Position numbers and translations under genes: made by a program. Source: Acidimicrobiia bacterium (GTDB lineage: Bacteria > Actinomycetota > Acidimicrobiia > Spongiisociales > ZC4RG35). From it: a stretch of 49,027 nt of DNA. The stretch's first letter is position 1; each line of letters begins with the position of its first letter. The DNA lies in contig JAICGW010000007.1 in assembly GCA_025922945.1 (NCBI GenBank), forward strand, positions 1 to 49,027. Direction: 5' to 3'. Shown in pieces: positions 17,226 to 26,000 of the stretch. The notes under the pieces are model-generated. The model had not been told where the DNA came from. It saw nothing but the letters and a program-made list of their open reading frames with translations, and searched no databases.

Positions 17226-18001
17226 AAAAGCTCAGACTCGCCTTGGTGGGCGACCCGGTCTCTCATTCACGGTCGCCGGCAATCTTTCGGGCTGCCTTCG
17301 AGGCCGCAGGTATCGATGGCGAATACACCGCTCGCGAAGTGGACTCCGAAGGCTTGCGTCAGGCGTTCGAACATCTGCGCCACGGCCGTCTCGACGGCTT
17401 CAACGTCACCATGCCTCATAAGGCGGAGGCCTTCTCGCTTTGTGATCGAGTCGAACCAGAGGCGGAAAGAGCTGGTTCGGTGAACACCGTGGTCCGCGAG
17501 GGCAGAGAAGCGGTCGGCCATTCCACCGATATCGCCGCCGTCAGAGACTGCTGGCGGACGATGCCCGATGCGGGACCAATCCTTATTCTCGGCGCCGGTG
17601 GGGCGGCGGCGGCGAGTGCAGTCGCTCTCGAAAACCGGGGGACCCTCTATATCGCCTCCCGTAGCTTTGGCAGTGGTTCGGCACTTGCTGATCGGTTGGG
17701 TATCGAGCTCGGAGAGGTGCACTGGGGAGTCCCGGTGGTAATGGCGAAGGTGGTGAACTCGACCCCGCTGGGGATGAAAGAGGAGACGTTGCCCGAGGAT
17801 GTTCTCGCCCTGGCGTCCGGACTGCTCGACATGCCCTACGCCGCCGCCCCGACGCCTGCGGTGGCAAGGGCCCGGGAACGAGATATCCCGGTGGTTGATG
17901 GCTTGGAGCTCCTGCTAACGCAAGCCGGGCACGGATTTAGGCTTTGGACCGGTATGGCCGCACCCTTGGACGCCATGCGTCAAGCAGTGGGAAATCCCTA
18001 A
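17222..18001 (+). CDS. aroE: Shikimate dehydrogenase (AroE family), apparent CTG start
   Basis: NADPH-dependent reduction of 3-dehydroshikimate. The substrate side shows LVGDPVSHSRSP, NVTMPHK with the catalytic Lys (K67), SVNTVV and D103 in GHSTDIAAV. The cofactor side shows ILGAGGAAAASAVAL, NSTPLGM, and near the end LLLTQAG and WTG. Two points differ from the usual GxNTDxxG motif: Asn is Ser and the later Gly is missing, so a related quinate/shikimate-type enzyme is possible. Starting at CTG 17222 (CTGA overlap with mltG) gives KKLRLALVGDP, the complete first strand; the next start, TTG 17243, would delete it. No clear Shine-Dalgarno. 259 residues. Confidence 0.85.
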   Translation: MKKLRLALVGDPVSHSRSPAIFRAAFEAAGIDGEYTAREVDSEGLRQAFEHLRHGRLDGFNVTMPHKAEAFSLCDRVEPEAERAGSVNTVVREGREAVGHSTDIAAVRDCWRTMPDAGPILILGAGGAAAASAVALENRGTLYIASRSFGSGSALADRLGIELGEVHWGVPVVMAKVVNSTPLGMKEETLPEDVLALASGLLDMPYAAAPTPAVARARERDIPVVDGLELLLTQAGHGFRLWTGMAAPLDAMRQAVGNP

Positions 18002-18054
18002 AGCAATGGGTTCTGGGGGCCGAATTCACTGATGAATACTGGAAAAACGCCGCG

Positions 18055-18062
18055 AAGGAAGG
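18055..18062 (+). promoter_or_regulatory. Strong Shine-Dalgarno of the DUF4388 gene
   Basis: AAGGAAGG, 9 nt before the ATG at 18072. It fixes the start and is one of the best ribosome binding sites in the window. The 70-nt gap behind aroE has AATACT at 18035-18040, which is only a poor -10 candidate. Confidence 0.65.
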
Positions 18063-18071
18063 TTTGGCGAA

Positions 18072-19145
18072 ATGTCGTTGACTGGGCACATTGATGTTTT
18101 CCCCTTGGAGGAAGTTCTCCGCTTGCTAGCGCGTTCGTACAAGAGCGGTTGCTTGCGGGTTGACGCTCCCGACCTCCACGGTCGCGTTTTCATGAATGGC
18201 GGATCGGTTACTTTCGCCACCGTTGGCAGCGACGAAGATCTTCGGCGCCAGTTGATCAATTCCAAGGTGGTTAGCGAAGACGCCATCAGGGCGGCCGAGG
18301 TAGGCGGGCGTTCGCTTTCGGATTCCACCGCCCCTTCCGGACTCTCTGACTTCTTCCGCGAGGAAGTCATCGAGAGCCTCTATCGCATCCGCAAGCCCGG
18401 TCGAGGCCAGTTTGTTTTCAATGTGGACGTGGCCCCTCGCTACCGCAGCGAGCAGGCCTTCGACGTCGAGATGTGCATCTCCGAGGCGGACCGGCGAGCG
18501 GTCGAGTGGGCCGACATCGAGTCGGTGATCCCCACGATCGACGAAAGCGTTCGGATAGTTGGTGAGGCACCCAACAACGAACCCGTCACCCTCGCCCCCA
18601 ACACGTGGAAGCTCGTTGCCAACTTCGATGGCACGTCGTCTATTCGTGCCCTCGCCGACCGCTTGGGTGCGGGTCGCTTCCGAACCGCCAAGGACTTGGC
18701 CGCACTGGTTCGAGCGGGACTGGTCGAGGCCGTACGCGCTCCCGAGCCTGCTGCGGCCCCGCCAAGCCCCAGCTATTCATACGCCGGGTACGAGACCTCG
18801 ATGCCCTCCGAGCCCACCGAACCGCCTTCAGAGCACGAGGAGCCGGAGCCCTCGTACGAACCGACCTATGGCGAGCCCGAACCCGAGGTTGTCCGGCCGG
18901 AACCCAAGGAAGCCGACTTCAACCGCAGCTGGTGGGCCGAAGCGGTCCCGGCCGAGTCGACCGCCGAGGAGACTCCGGCCGACTCCGAGGAAGGCGAGGA
19001 GGCCCCAGCCGGCTCCGACTCCTTCTTGGATCGGGTCTTCTCCCAGCTCAACGAGAACCCCGAGGGTCAGGGCGGAACCAGCCAGGTTCCTTCCCATGGA
19101 TTCCTCAAGCGGCGCCGCATGAGCTCCGTCGGTCTCGACGACTAA
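18072..19145 (+). CDS. DUF4388 (PATAN-like) domain protein with acidic tail
   Basis: The N-terminal 110 residues fit the DUF4388/PATAN pattern: LTGHIDVFPLEEVLRLLARSY, KSGCLRVDAPDLHGRVFMNGG, VTFATVGSDEDLRRQLI. Such domains are found in signalling and regulatory proteins, often beside gliding or pilus functions; no enzyme motif is visible. A middle part (about residues 165-220, SIRALADRLGAGRFRTAKDLAALVRAGLVE) looks like a small winged-helix fold as in other DUF4388 proteins. The rest (about 225-357) is rich in Pro, Glu and Ser and probably disordered. No signal peptide or membrane helix, so cytoplasmic. A prepilin peptidase gene follows, which hints at a surface-appendage role, but this is a guess. 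Confidence 0.7.
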   Translation: MSLTGHIDVFPLEEVLRLLARSYKSGCLRVDAPDLHGRVFMNGGSVTFATVGSDEDLRRQLINSKVVSEDAIRAAEVGGRSLSDSTAPSGLSDFFREEVIESLYRIRKPGRGQFVFNVDVAPRYRSEQAFDVEMCISEADRRAVEWADIESVIPTIDESVRIVGEAPNNEPVTLAPNTWKLVANFDGTSSIRALADRLGAGRFRTAKDLAALVRAGLVEAVRAPEPAAAPPSPSYSYAGYETSMPSEPTEPPSEHEEPEPSYEPTYGEPEPEVVRPEPKEADFNRSWWAEAVPAESTAEETPADSEEGEEAPAGSDSFLDRVFSQLNENPEGQGGTSQVPSHGFLKRRRMSSVGLDD

Positions 19146-19170
19146 GCGCTGCCGCCAGCCCCTCCGGCCG

Positions 19171-19176
19171 TAAGGT
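19171..19176 (+). promoter_or_regulatory. -10 box for leaderless prepilin peptidase transcript
   Basis: TAAGGT fits TANNNT and ends 8 nt before the GTG at 19185. No Shine-Dalgarno is seen. One of eight similarly spaced sites in the window. Confidence 0.45.
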
Positions 19177-19184
19177 CTCGCTCC

Positions 19185-19862
19185 GTGATTCTCTTGATCG
19201 CGGCGCTCGGAATCCTTCAAGGCCCCGTCCTCCATCGCTTTGCAGTGGCGGTCGGCGCCGACCGGCCTTTCAGAACCCCGGTAGGAGATCCCCCCGTTCA
19301 AGAAGACGTTCGGGGCTGGCGCTGGCGAGAGCTCGGACTATCGATTCTGGTCGGCCTCGCCTACTGGGGGATGGCCAACACCCTGGGGCTCACCCCCGTC
19401 CTTGTCGCCCATCTGATAATGGTTTCGCTGACCGCCATGCTGGTGGTCACCGACCTTGACCACTTCCGGATACCCAATCGCCTCCTCTACCCCGGGGGAA
19501 CCATCTCCATGGGGCTCTTGGCGGGAGCGGCTGTGATCGAAAACCGAACCTTGTCGCTACGACCGGCGTTCATCGGGGCGGCGGGCTATTTCACGCTCCT
19601 ACTGCTTGTGTACCTGGCGGCCCGCGGCGAAGGTTTTGGTTTTGGTGACGTCAAGCTCGCCGTTCTGCTGGGGTTCTTCGCCGGCTTCCATTCCTACCGC
19701 ACCCTCGCCTACTCCTTATTCATCACCTCGCTCCTGGGAGGAATCCCGGCGTTGATCTTGCTGGCGATGGGAAAGAGCCGGAAGACCGCTATCCCCTATG
19801 GGCCTCCGCTGATTTTCGGAACCTGGGCGGCAATCATCGCGACGCCCCACCTGCTCGGCTGA
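19185..19862 (+). CDS. Prepilin peptidase (A24 family aspartic peptidase)
   Basis: A membrane aspartic peptidase of the TadV/PilD type that cleaves leader peptides of type IV pilins. The two catalytic Asp motifs are present: VTDLDHFRIPN (D90 region) and GFGFGDVKLA, the GxGD motif with D155. At least six hydrophobic segments are visible in 225 residues. The N-terminal zinc-cysteine and methylase region of classical PilD is absent, so it should only cleave and not N-methylate. No pilin or pilus ATPase gene lies in the window, so its substrates are encoded elsewhere. GTG start with its own -10 box. Confidence 0.85.
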   Translation: MILLIAALGILQGPVLHRFAVAVGADRPFRTPVGDPPVQEDVRGWRWRELGLSILVGLAYWGMANTLGLTPVLVAHLIMVSLTAMLVVTDLDHFRIPNRLLYPGGTISMGLLAGAAVIENRTLSLRPAFIGAAGYFTLLLLVYLAARGEGFGFGDVKLAVLLGFFAGFHSYRTLAYSLFITSLLGGIPALILLAMGKSRKTAIPYGPPLIFGTWAAIIATPHLLG

Positions 19863-19906
19863 CCGCCGCTTCGCCGCACCCGAAGGGGAGGAGAACCCGG
19901 TGTCCC

Positions 19907-19912
19907 TACCAT
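19907..19912 (+). promoter_or_regulatory. -10 box for leaderless aroC transcript
   Basis: TACCAT fits TANNNT with 6 nt to the GTG of aroC at 19919. The GGGGAGGAG at 19885-19893 faces an out-of-frame GTG and is too far from 19919, so it does not serve aroC. A leaderless aroC mRNA is inferred. Confidence 0.55.
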
Positions 19913-19918
19913 CGGCGG

Positions 19919-21088
19919 GTGCTCCGATTTCTCACTGCCGGCGAATCGCACGGCCCGGGCCTGGTGGCGACGATCGAAGGATTACCGGCTGGCCTCGAGG
20001 TCGAAGTCGAGGGGCTCCAGCATGAGTTAGCGCGACGGCGGCTGGGGTTCGGGCGGGGCCCGCGGATGAAGCTCGAGAAGGACGAGCTCGAGATCCTGGG
20101 GGGAGTGCGCCACGGCACCACGCTGGGGTCGCCGGTGGCCGTGATCATCCGCAACACCGAATGGCCCCGTTGGCAGCAGGCCATGAGCCCCGAGCCGCAG
20201 GAAGAACCCGAAGAGGACACCCAGACCGGCCGCAAGCTGACGGCACCGCGACCCGGACATGCCGATTTGGCGGGAATGATGAAGTACGACCGTCGGGACG
20301 CTCGCGACATCCTCGAACGGGCGTCGGCTCGCGAGACCGCCGCCCGGACCGTCGTGGGATATCTGGCCAAGCAGCTTCTCCGCACGATCGAGGTCGAAGT
20401 TCTCTCCCACGTCGTGGCAATCGGCAAGGTCACCGCCCCCGAGTCTCCGCTCCCGACTCCGGCGGACCTCGAGCAGATCGACGCCTCGGAGGTCCGCTGT
20501 TTCGATCCCGATGCCAGCGCCGCCATGATCGGTGAGATCGAAGCTGCGAGAGCCGATCGCGACACGGTCGGGGGCGTCGTCGAGGTTCTGGCATACAACG
20601 TCCCCCCCGGTCTCGGGAGTCATGTCCACTGGGACCGGCGAATCGATGGTCTGCTGGCGGGGGCTCTCATGTCGATACACGCCATCAAGGCAGTCGAGAT
20701 CGGGGATGGGTTGGAGACCGCTCGCCGCCGCGGCACCGAGGCTCACGACGAGATCTACTACGAGGGGGGATTCGAGCGACGGACCAACCGGGCGGGCGGC
20801 ACCGAGGGGGGAATGACGGTCGGAGGGTTACTACGAGTGCGGGCGGCCATGAAGCCCATCTCCACGGTGCTGAAGGGTCTCGAGACTGTCGACATTGTGA
20901 CCCACCAATCCGAACGCGCTTTCTATGAGCGATCCGACACCTGTGCGGTACCGGCGGCTGGGGTAGTCGCCGAGCAGATGGTGGCGATCGTCCTGGCTCA
21001 GGAATGTCAGCGAGTTTTTGGGGGCGACACCATAAATGACTTTCGCGCCGCGGCCCTGAGCCGCAGAACCCGCCTCGCCGCCTTCTAA
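19919..21088 (+). CDS. aroC: Chorismate synthase
   Basis: Converts EPSP to chorismate with reduced FMN, the last shikimate-pathway step. Family segments include LRFLTAGESHGPGL, RRLGFGRGPRMKLEKDE, GVRHGTTLGSPVAV, PRPGHADLAGMMKYD, RDILERASARETAARTVVG, HWDRRIDGLLAGALMSI, NRAGGTEGGMTVGG and MKPISTVLKGLETVD. 389 residues is the usual actinobacterial length. The GTG at 19919 gives the exact expected N terminus. aroK begins two bases after the stop, so aroC-aroK-aroB is one unit. Confidence 0.97.
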   Translation: MLRFLTAGESHGPGLVATIEGLPAGLEVEVEGLQHELARRRLGFGRGPRMKLEKDELEILGGVRHGTTLGSPVAVIIRNTEWPRWQQAMSPEPQEEPEEDTQTGRKLTAPRPGHADLAGMMKYDRRDARDILERASARETAARTVVGYLAKQLLRTIEVEVLSHVVAIGKVTAPESPLPTPADLEQIDASEVRCFDPDASAAMIGEIEAARADRDTVGGVVEVLAYNVPPGLGSHVHWDRRIDGLLAGALMSIHAIKAVEIGDGLETARRRGTEAHDEIYYEGGFERRTNRAGGTEGGMTVGGLLRVRAAMKPISTVLKGLETVDIVTHQSERAFYERSDTCAVPAAGVVAEQMVAIVLAQECQRVFGGDTINDFRAAALSRRTRLAAF

Positions 21089-21090
21089 CC

Positions 21091-21603
21091 ATGCCCCTCT
21101 GGCTGATTGGGATGATGGGGGCGGGCAAATCGACCCTGGGAAAGATCATCGCCGAGCGCAAGGGCTGGAAGTTCATCGATACCGACGACGTGGTGATGGA
21201 AGCTACCGGCCGCGAAATCACCGAGCTCTTCGCCACCGAGGGCGAGGCGGGCTTCCGGATTCGGGAATCCGAAGCGGTGGCTTCGGTTTCTTCTCACCCT
21301 GGTGCCGTGGTGGCTACTGGGGGCGGGGCAGTGTTGCTCTCTGAAAACGTCGACACGATGCGGCGCACCGGGCTGATCTTTTGGCTTCAGGCCGAACCGG
21401 CCACGCTGGCCGCTCGCATCGCCTCGGAGAGCAAGCAGACCAGGCGCCCGCTGATTTTCGATGATGACGTCGAACATTCGTTGCGGGGGATTCTCGACGA
21501 CCGCCAGGGGGCATATCGAGCGGCCGCGGACTTCGCCATCAGCACCGACTTGCTGTCTCCAGAAGAGGCTGCCGACCTCGTTGAGGCGCTGTGGCACGAC
21601 TGA
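21091..21603 (+). CDS. aroK: Shikimate kinase
   Basis: Phosphorylates shikimate with ATP. 170 residues. Walker A is GMMGAGKSTLGK, followed by the shikimate-binding FIDTDDVV (Asp and the IDTD motif), FRIRESEAV with the conserved Arg, and VVATGGGAVL. The lid contains ASESKQTRRPLIF. ATG start two bases behind aroC; the last 13 nt overlap aroB. Confidence 0.95.
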   Translation: MPLWLIGMMGAGKSTLGKIIAERKGWKFIDTDDVVMEATGREITELFATEGEAGFRIRESEAVASVSSHPGAVVATGGGAVLLSENVDTMRRTGLIFWLQAEPATLAARIASESKQTRRPLIFDDDVEHSLRGILDDRQGAYRAAADFAISTDLLSPEEAADLVEALWHD

Positions 21604-22619
21604 CGATCACACCCGCAGTTCCGAATCAGCTCTCAGAAATCATCATCGGGCACGGACTCCCCGAGCCTCTCCTGCCACCGAGAGAAACGCGAGGGCGAAC
21701 TGTGGTCCTGCTCTCGCCGGGAGCGTTGGGGCCAGCGGCGGACGCCGCGGCCCGATGCGGTGCCACCGATCAGTTTGTGCTTCCCGACCGGGAAGAGGCA
21801 AAGTCGCTCATCGTCGTGAGCCGGGTCTATGAATGGCTGGCCGAACTTGGCCTCGACCGTCACGATACGATCCTCGCCGTCGGTGGGGGGGCCGCTACCG
21901 ACCTGGCCGGGTTCGTAGCCGCCACCTGGCTCCGAGGCATCGAAGCGGTCTTTTATCCCACCACGCTGTTGGGGGCGGTCGACGCTGCCATCGGCGGCAA
22001 AACCGGCATCAACTTTGCCGGCAAGAACCTCATCGGTTCCTTCCATCTCCCCAGCCGCGTCCTGATCAACCTCGACCTCCTGGAGACCCTGCCGGCGACC
22101 CTGCGGCTGGAAGGATTGGCGGAGGCCTTGAAGGCCGGATATGTCGCCGACCCGGACTTGGTCGACCTTCTCGCCTCAAGAGGTGAGGAGGTGGCGCTCG
22201 ACGAGGTGGTGGAGCGGGCGGTCAAGGTCAAAGTGGCCACAGTTGAGGCCGACTATCGCGAATCCGATCGGCGGGCCATTCTCAACTTTGGTCACACGGT
22301 CGGGCACGCGGTCGAGATCCTCGCTCCCATGCCCCATGGCCTGGCAGTGGCGGTGGGGATGGTCGCGGCGGCCACCGTTTCCAACGCACGCTTTGGTTTC
22401 GACCATCGCCAACTCATCGAGACGATCTTCGGGCTCGGGCTGCCGGTGGCTGCCGCGGGAGTTTCCCTCGAATCAGCACTGCAGCTGATCGCCCGCGACA
22501 AGAAGCGATCCGCGGCGGGAGTCAGGATGGTCCTCCTCGAAGCACCCGGATCTCCGGTGGTGGAACCGGTGACTTCCGACCTACTCGAGGTTGGCCTCCG
22601 GGCGGTGGGCATCACCTAG
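21591..22619 (+). CDS. aroB: 3-dehydroquinate synthase
   Basis: Makes 3-dehydroquinate from DAHP using NAD and a divalent metal. Key segments are ILAVGGGAATDLAGFVAATW, FYPTTLLGAVDAAIGGKTGIN, FAGKNLIGSFHLP, and RRAILNFGHTVGHAVE, which contains metal-binding His residues; a further Glu ligand lies in GLAEALKAGYV. Length is 342 residues. The N terminus (LTITPAVPNQLSEIIIG) is a little short but complete. GTG start inside aroK. The last 39 nt overlap tail-to-tail with the oppositely oriented oxidoreductase gene. Confidence 0.95.
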   Translation: MARLTITPAVPNQLSEIIIGHGLPEPLLPPRETRGRTVVLLSPGALGPAADAAARCGATDQFVLPDREEAKSLIVVSRVYEWLAELGLDRHDTILAVGGGAATDLAGFVAATWLRGIEAVFYPTTLLGAVDAAIGGKTGINFAGKNLIGSFHLPSRVLINLDLLETLPATLRLEGLAEALKAGYVADPDLVDLLASRGEEVALDEVVERAVKVKVATVEADYRESDRRAILNFGHTVGHAVEILAPMPHGLAVAVGMVAAATVSNARFGFDHRQLIETIFGLGLPVAAAGVSLESALQLIARDKKRSAAGVRMVLLEAPGSPVVEPVTSDLLEVGLRAVGIT

Positions 22620-23000
22620 TTCCGTCGGCTCGAGCACGATGAGCGGAGATGTCTCCACCCAGAAGTCGATGTCCTGACGCGCCTCGTCGGGGTTCGCGTT
22701 CCAGCTCTCTGTTCGGGCCCGGTAGATCACCCGCTCGCGTTCGGCCGGGTCGGTGATCTCGGCGGCCATGGCGGGGACGTCGGCTTGCAATCCACGTTTG
22801 AGGTGAATTGTGAAATGAGGATTGGCGATGAGGTTGGCAAGCCAATCTCTGCGGCGTCCGGGCCGTCCGGTGATGTAGTAGCGCCCGTCGAATTGGTGCA
22901 GGTAGATCTCGATCCGTCTGCTCTCGCCGGTGCGGGCGCCAACTGTGGTGATGTCAACGATTCCGCCGCGGTCTAGTGCCGCTTTGATGGCTGCGTCCAT
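22581..23000 (-). CDS. Deazaflavin (F420)-dependent nitroreductase-family protein (DUF385-like)
   Basis: A 139-residue split-barrel protein. The pattern DITTVGARTGESRRIEIYLHQ, YYITGRPGRRRDWLANLIANPHFTIHL fits the deazaflavin-dependent nitroreductase group (Ddn-like, DUF385), in which such segments bind F420H2. The substrate cannot be read from sequence. Presence of this family fits an F420-making actinobacterium. The ATG at 23000 is preceded by a well-spaced -10 box. The gene runs divergently from the glucan synthase gene and converges with aroB, sharing 39 bp. Confidence 0.82.
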   Translation of the reverse strand: MDAAIKAALDRGGIVDITTVGARTGESRRIEIYLHQFDGRYYITGRPGRRRDWLANLIANPHFTIHLKRGLQADVPAMAAEITDPAERERVIYRARTESWNANPDEARQDIDFWVETSPLIVLEPTELGDAHRPEANLE

Positions 23001-23006
23001 AGTCGC

Positions 23007-23012
23007 ACGTTA
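23007..23012 (-). promoter_or_regulatory. -10 box (minus strand) for the DUF385-like gene
   Basis: On the minus strand TAACGT lies 6 nt before the ATG at 23000, with no Shine-Dalgarno. A leaderless transcript is inferred. It shares the 46-bp divergent region with the promoter of the glucan synthase gene. Confidence 0.5.
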
Positions 23013-23033
23013 GGTGCTGCCGGCAAGCTCCCT

Positions 23034-23039
23034 TATTCT
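23034..23039 (+). promoter_or_regulatory. -10 box for the glucan synthase gene
   Basis: TATTCT with 7 nt to the GTG at 23047. This supports 23047 and not the upstream in-frame GTG at 23014 as the start, because the latter lies upstream of this promoter. Confidence 0.5.
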
Positions 23040-23046
23040 GAGCCTC

Positions 23047-26000
23047 GTGCGCTGGCCATGGCAATCGCAGGCCGAGCCGATCGGAGAACCGATCCGTGCA
23101 GAGCTGTTCAGCGTCGAGAGGCTGGAAGAGCATGCTCGCAGCCTCGCCAGGTCCCAGGAGCTGAGTGAAGCGCCGGGAAGATTCCGCCCCATCTCCAGGC
23201 GCCTGACGGAAAACGGCCAGGTGCTCCTCGCTGCGTATCGCGAGCTCTCCCGGGCGATCCGCGAGGAAAGCATGCTTACGCCCGCGGCCGAATGGCTGGT
23301 GGACAACTTCCATCTGGTCGAAGCACAGCTGGCGGCCGTACGCAAGACTCTGCCGGCTTCCTATTACCGCGAGCTTCCCAAGGTCAAGAGCGGTCATCTG
23401 GCCGGGTATCCGCGCATCTACGAGATCGCCTGGGCGTATGTGGCGCATCACGACAGCCGCTTCGAACCGCAAACCCTCGAACGCTTCGTAGCCGCTTTCC
23501 AAGAGGAACAGCCTCTCACCATCGGCGAGCTTTGGGCGATGCCCATCGCCATCCGTCTGGTGATGATCGAGAACCTCCGGCGGCTGGCGGAGATGATCAT
23601 CCAGGCCCGTGGCCAGCGCCGGATTGCCGATGAGATTGCTGATTCTCTGCTCGCGGTGGGTGAGGGCTTCCCCGAGGATGGCCTGCGCCAACTAGGCCGG
23701 ATGGAGAGGATTCCGCGGGCGATGGCTGTTCAGCTGCTCCAGCGCCTGCGGGACCGCGACCCGAAGACCACGGCCGGGCTGAGCTGGCTGCTCGAACATC
23801 TTGCTGGTCTTGGCGTCAGCCCCGACGAGCTCGTCACCGAAGCCCTGCAGCGTCAAGCCGCGACGAACGTGACGGTGCGCAACGTCGTCACCAGCCTTCG
23901 CCAGATCTCATCTTTCGAGTGGTCCGAGTTCGTCGAGCGGGTGAGCCTGGTCGATCGCACCTTCTCGGAGGACACCGCCTTCAGAAGCATGAGCTTCGCC
24001 ACCCGCGACCTCTATCGCCATGTGGTCGAGGAGCTGTCAAAAGGCTCGCATCACACGCAGCTTGAGATCGCCCGCACCGCTTCGGATCTCGCGCGCCAAA
24101 GGCCGCGCCGGAGCCGCGAAGCGGACCCCGGATTTTTTTTGATGGACCGCGGGCGGCCGGAATTGGAGTCCGCCATCGCCTTCCGGCCATCGCTGTCGCA
24201 ATATCTACGTCGTGGCATAAAGCGATGGTCGGCGGCGGTCTATTGGGGATCGATCCTTGCCCTCGCCGTGGTTTTCCTGGCAATTCCATTCGTGAGGACG
24301 CTCGAAGCAGGTGAACTATGGCTGGCGTTGCTTGTTGGGCTCTTGGGCTTCTTCCCGGCCACCGACCTCGCCGTCAGCGTCGTCAATCGACTCGTGACCG
24401 GCTTCGTTCGACCGGGGATGCTCCCGGCACTCGATTTGGCCGAAGGCCCTGATTCCGAGTCGAAGACCATGGTGGCGATCCCCGTGATGCTGACCGGGGC
24501 GGGCCAGGTCGACGAACTCATTGATCGGCTTGAGGTCCATTACCTCGCCAATCCCGACGGCGAGTTCCGATTCGCTCTCGTGTCCGACTATCGCGACGCC
24601 GAGGACGCCAACCACATATCGGACACCGAGCTTTTCAAATTGGCCACCTCGGGGATTGCCCGCCTCAACGATCGGCATCCGTTGGCGGGTGAGCCCCGCT
24701 TCTATCTCTTCCAGCGTCATCGGCTCTTCAACCCCAGTGAGGGCCGACACATGGGGTGGGAGAGGAAACGAGGAAAGCTCCATGAGCTCAATCGTCTGCT
24801 GCGCGGGGCGAGCGACACCACGTTCCAGCCCGATACCGAGGCCCCGCGAGGAGTTCGCTACGTCATCACCCTCGACGCCGACTCCCGCTTGCCTCCGGCA
24901 GCTGCGACCCGGCTGGTGGCCACCATCACCCATCCTCTCAATCAACCCGTCTTCTCACCTTCCTTGGGTCGGGTGACGGACGGATACGGCGTCCTGCAAC
25001 CCCGGGTGACTCCCTTCTTAAGTGCAGACGGCACCTCGTTCTACCAACAGGCGTTCTCACCACCGGCCGGAGTCGATCCCTACGCCGCGGCAGTAAGTGA
25101 TGTCTACCAGGACCTCTTCTCCGAGGGCTCGTATGCCGGGAAGGGGATCTACGACATCGACGCTTTCGAGGCAGCGCTGGCCGGGAGGGTGCCCGACAAC
25201 GCCCTGCTCTCGCACGACCTCTTCGAGGGAAGCTTCGCCCGCGCCGGACTGGTTACCAACGTCGAGGTCTTCGAGGAGTTTCCCAGCCACTACGAAGTGG
25301 CCATCCAGCGGCAGCATCGTTGGGTGCGGGGGGACTGGCAGCTCCTGCCCTGGATTCTGGGACGAAGGGGCGCGCTCGACGCGGTGGCCCGCATGAAGAT
25401 GATCGACAATCTTCGCCGCAGCCTGAGCGGGCCGGCGTCGTTCGCCCTCGTGCTGGCCGCCTGCGTTGTTCCCGCGGTTCCGCTCTGGGCTTCGGTGGCT
25501 CTCGTCATCGCCTCATTGGCGTTCCCGGCCCTGCTTCCCCTCCTGGAGCGATTGGTCCCGCGCCGGACGACCACGCCCGGAGCGATCAGATTCCAGCGCT
25601 GGGTGGGCGATACCCGCCGGGTTCTCGGTCGGATTGGACTCCAGATCTCGTTCCTGGCCTATCAGGCCCTGGTGATGACGGATGCGATCCTCACCACCCT
25701 TTGGCGGATGCTGGTGTCGAAACGCCATCTTCTCCGCTGGATGACCTCGGAGGAGGCGGAGAGTCGTTTTGGCTTGGAATTCAAGGAATTCTCAAAGCGA
25801 ATGGCCCCTCCGGCGATCTTGGGAGTAGCGGCTATCGCGGCCGCCGTCTTGGTGAAGCCCGAATCCCTCTGGGTGGCGACACCGCTGGCCGCTGCCTGGG
25901 TGGCGGCACCCTACCTCGCCTACGAAGCGAGCAAGACCAGGCGGCCCGCTCCGACGGCGCCGCTAGAGGTATCCGAGGTGGAGGCGTACCGGTTGCTCGC

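Noticed and set aside
18035-18040. AATACT as promoter of the DUF4388 gene
   Set aside because: It lacks the first T of TANNNT and has no -35; too weak to list.
23014-23046. Earlier GTG start of the glucan synthase
   Set aside because: It lies upstream of the -10 box TATTCT and has no ribosome binding site; GTG 23047 is better placed.
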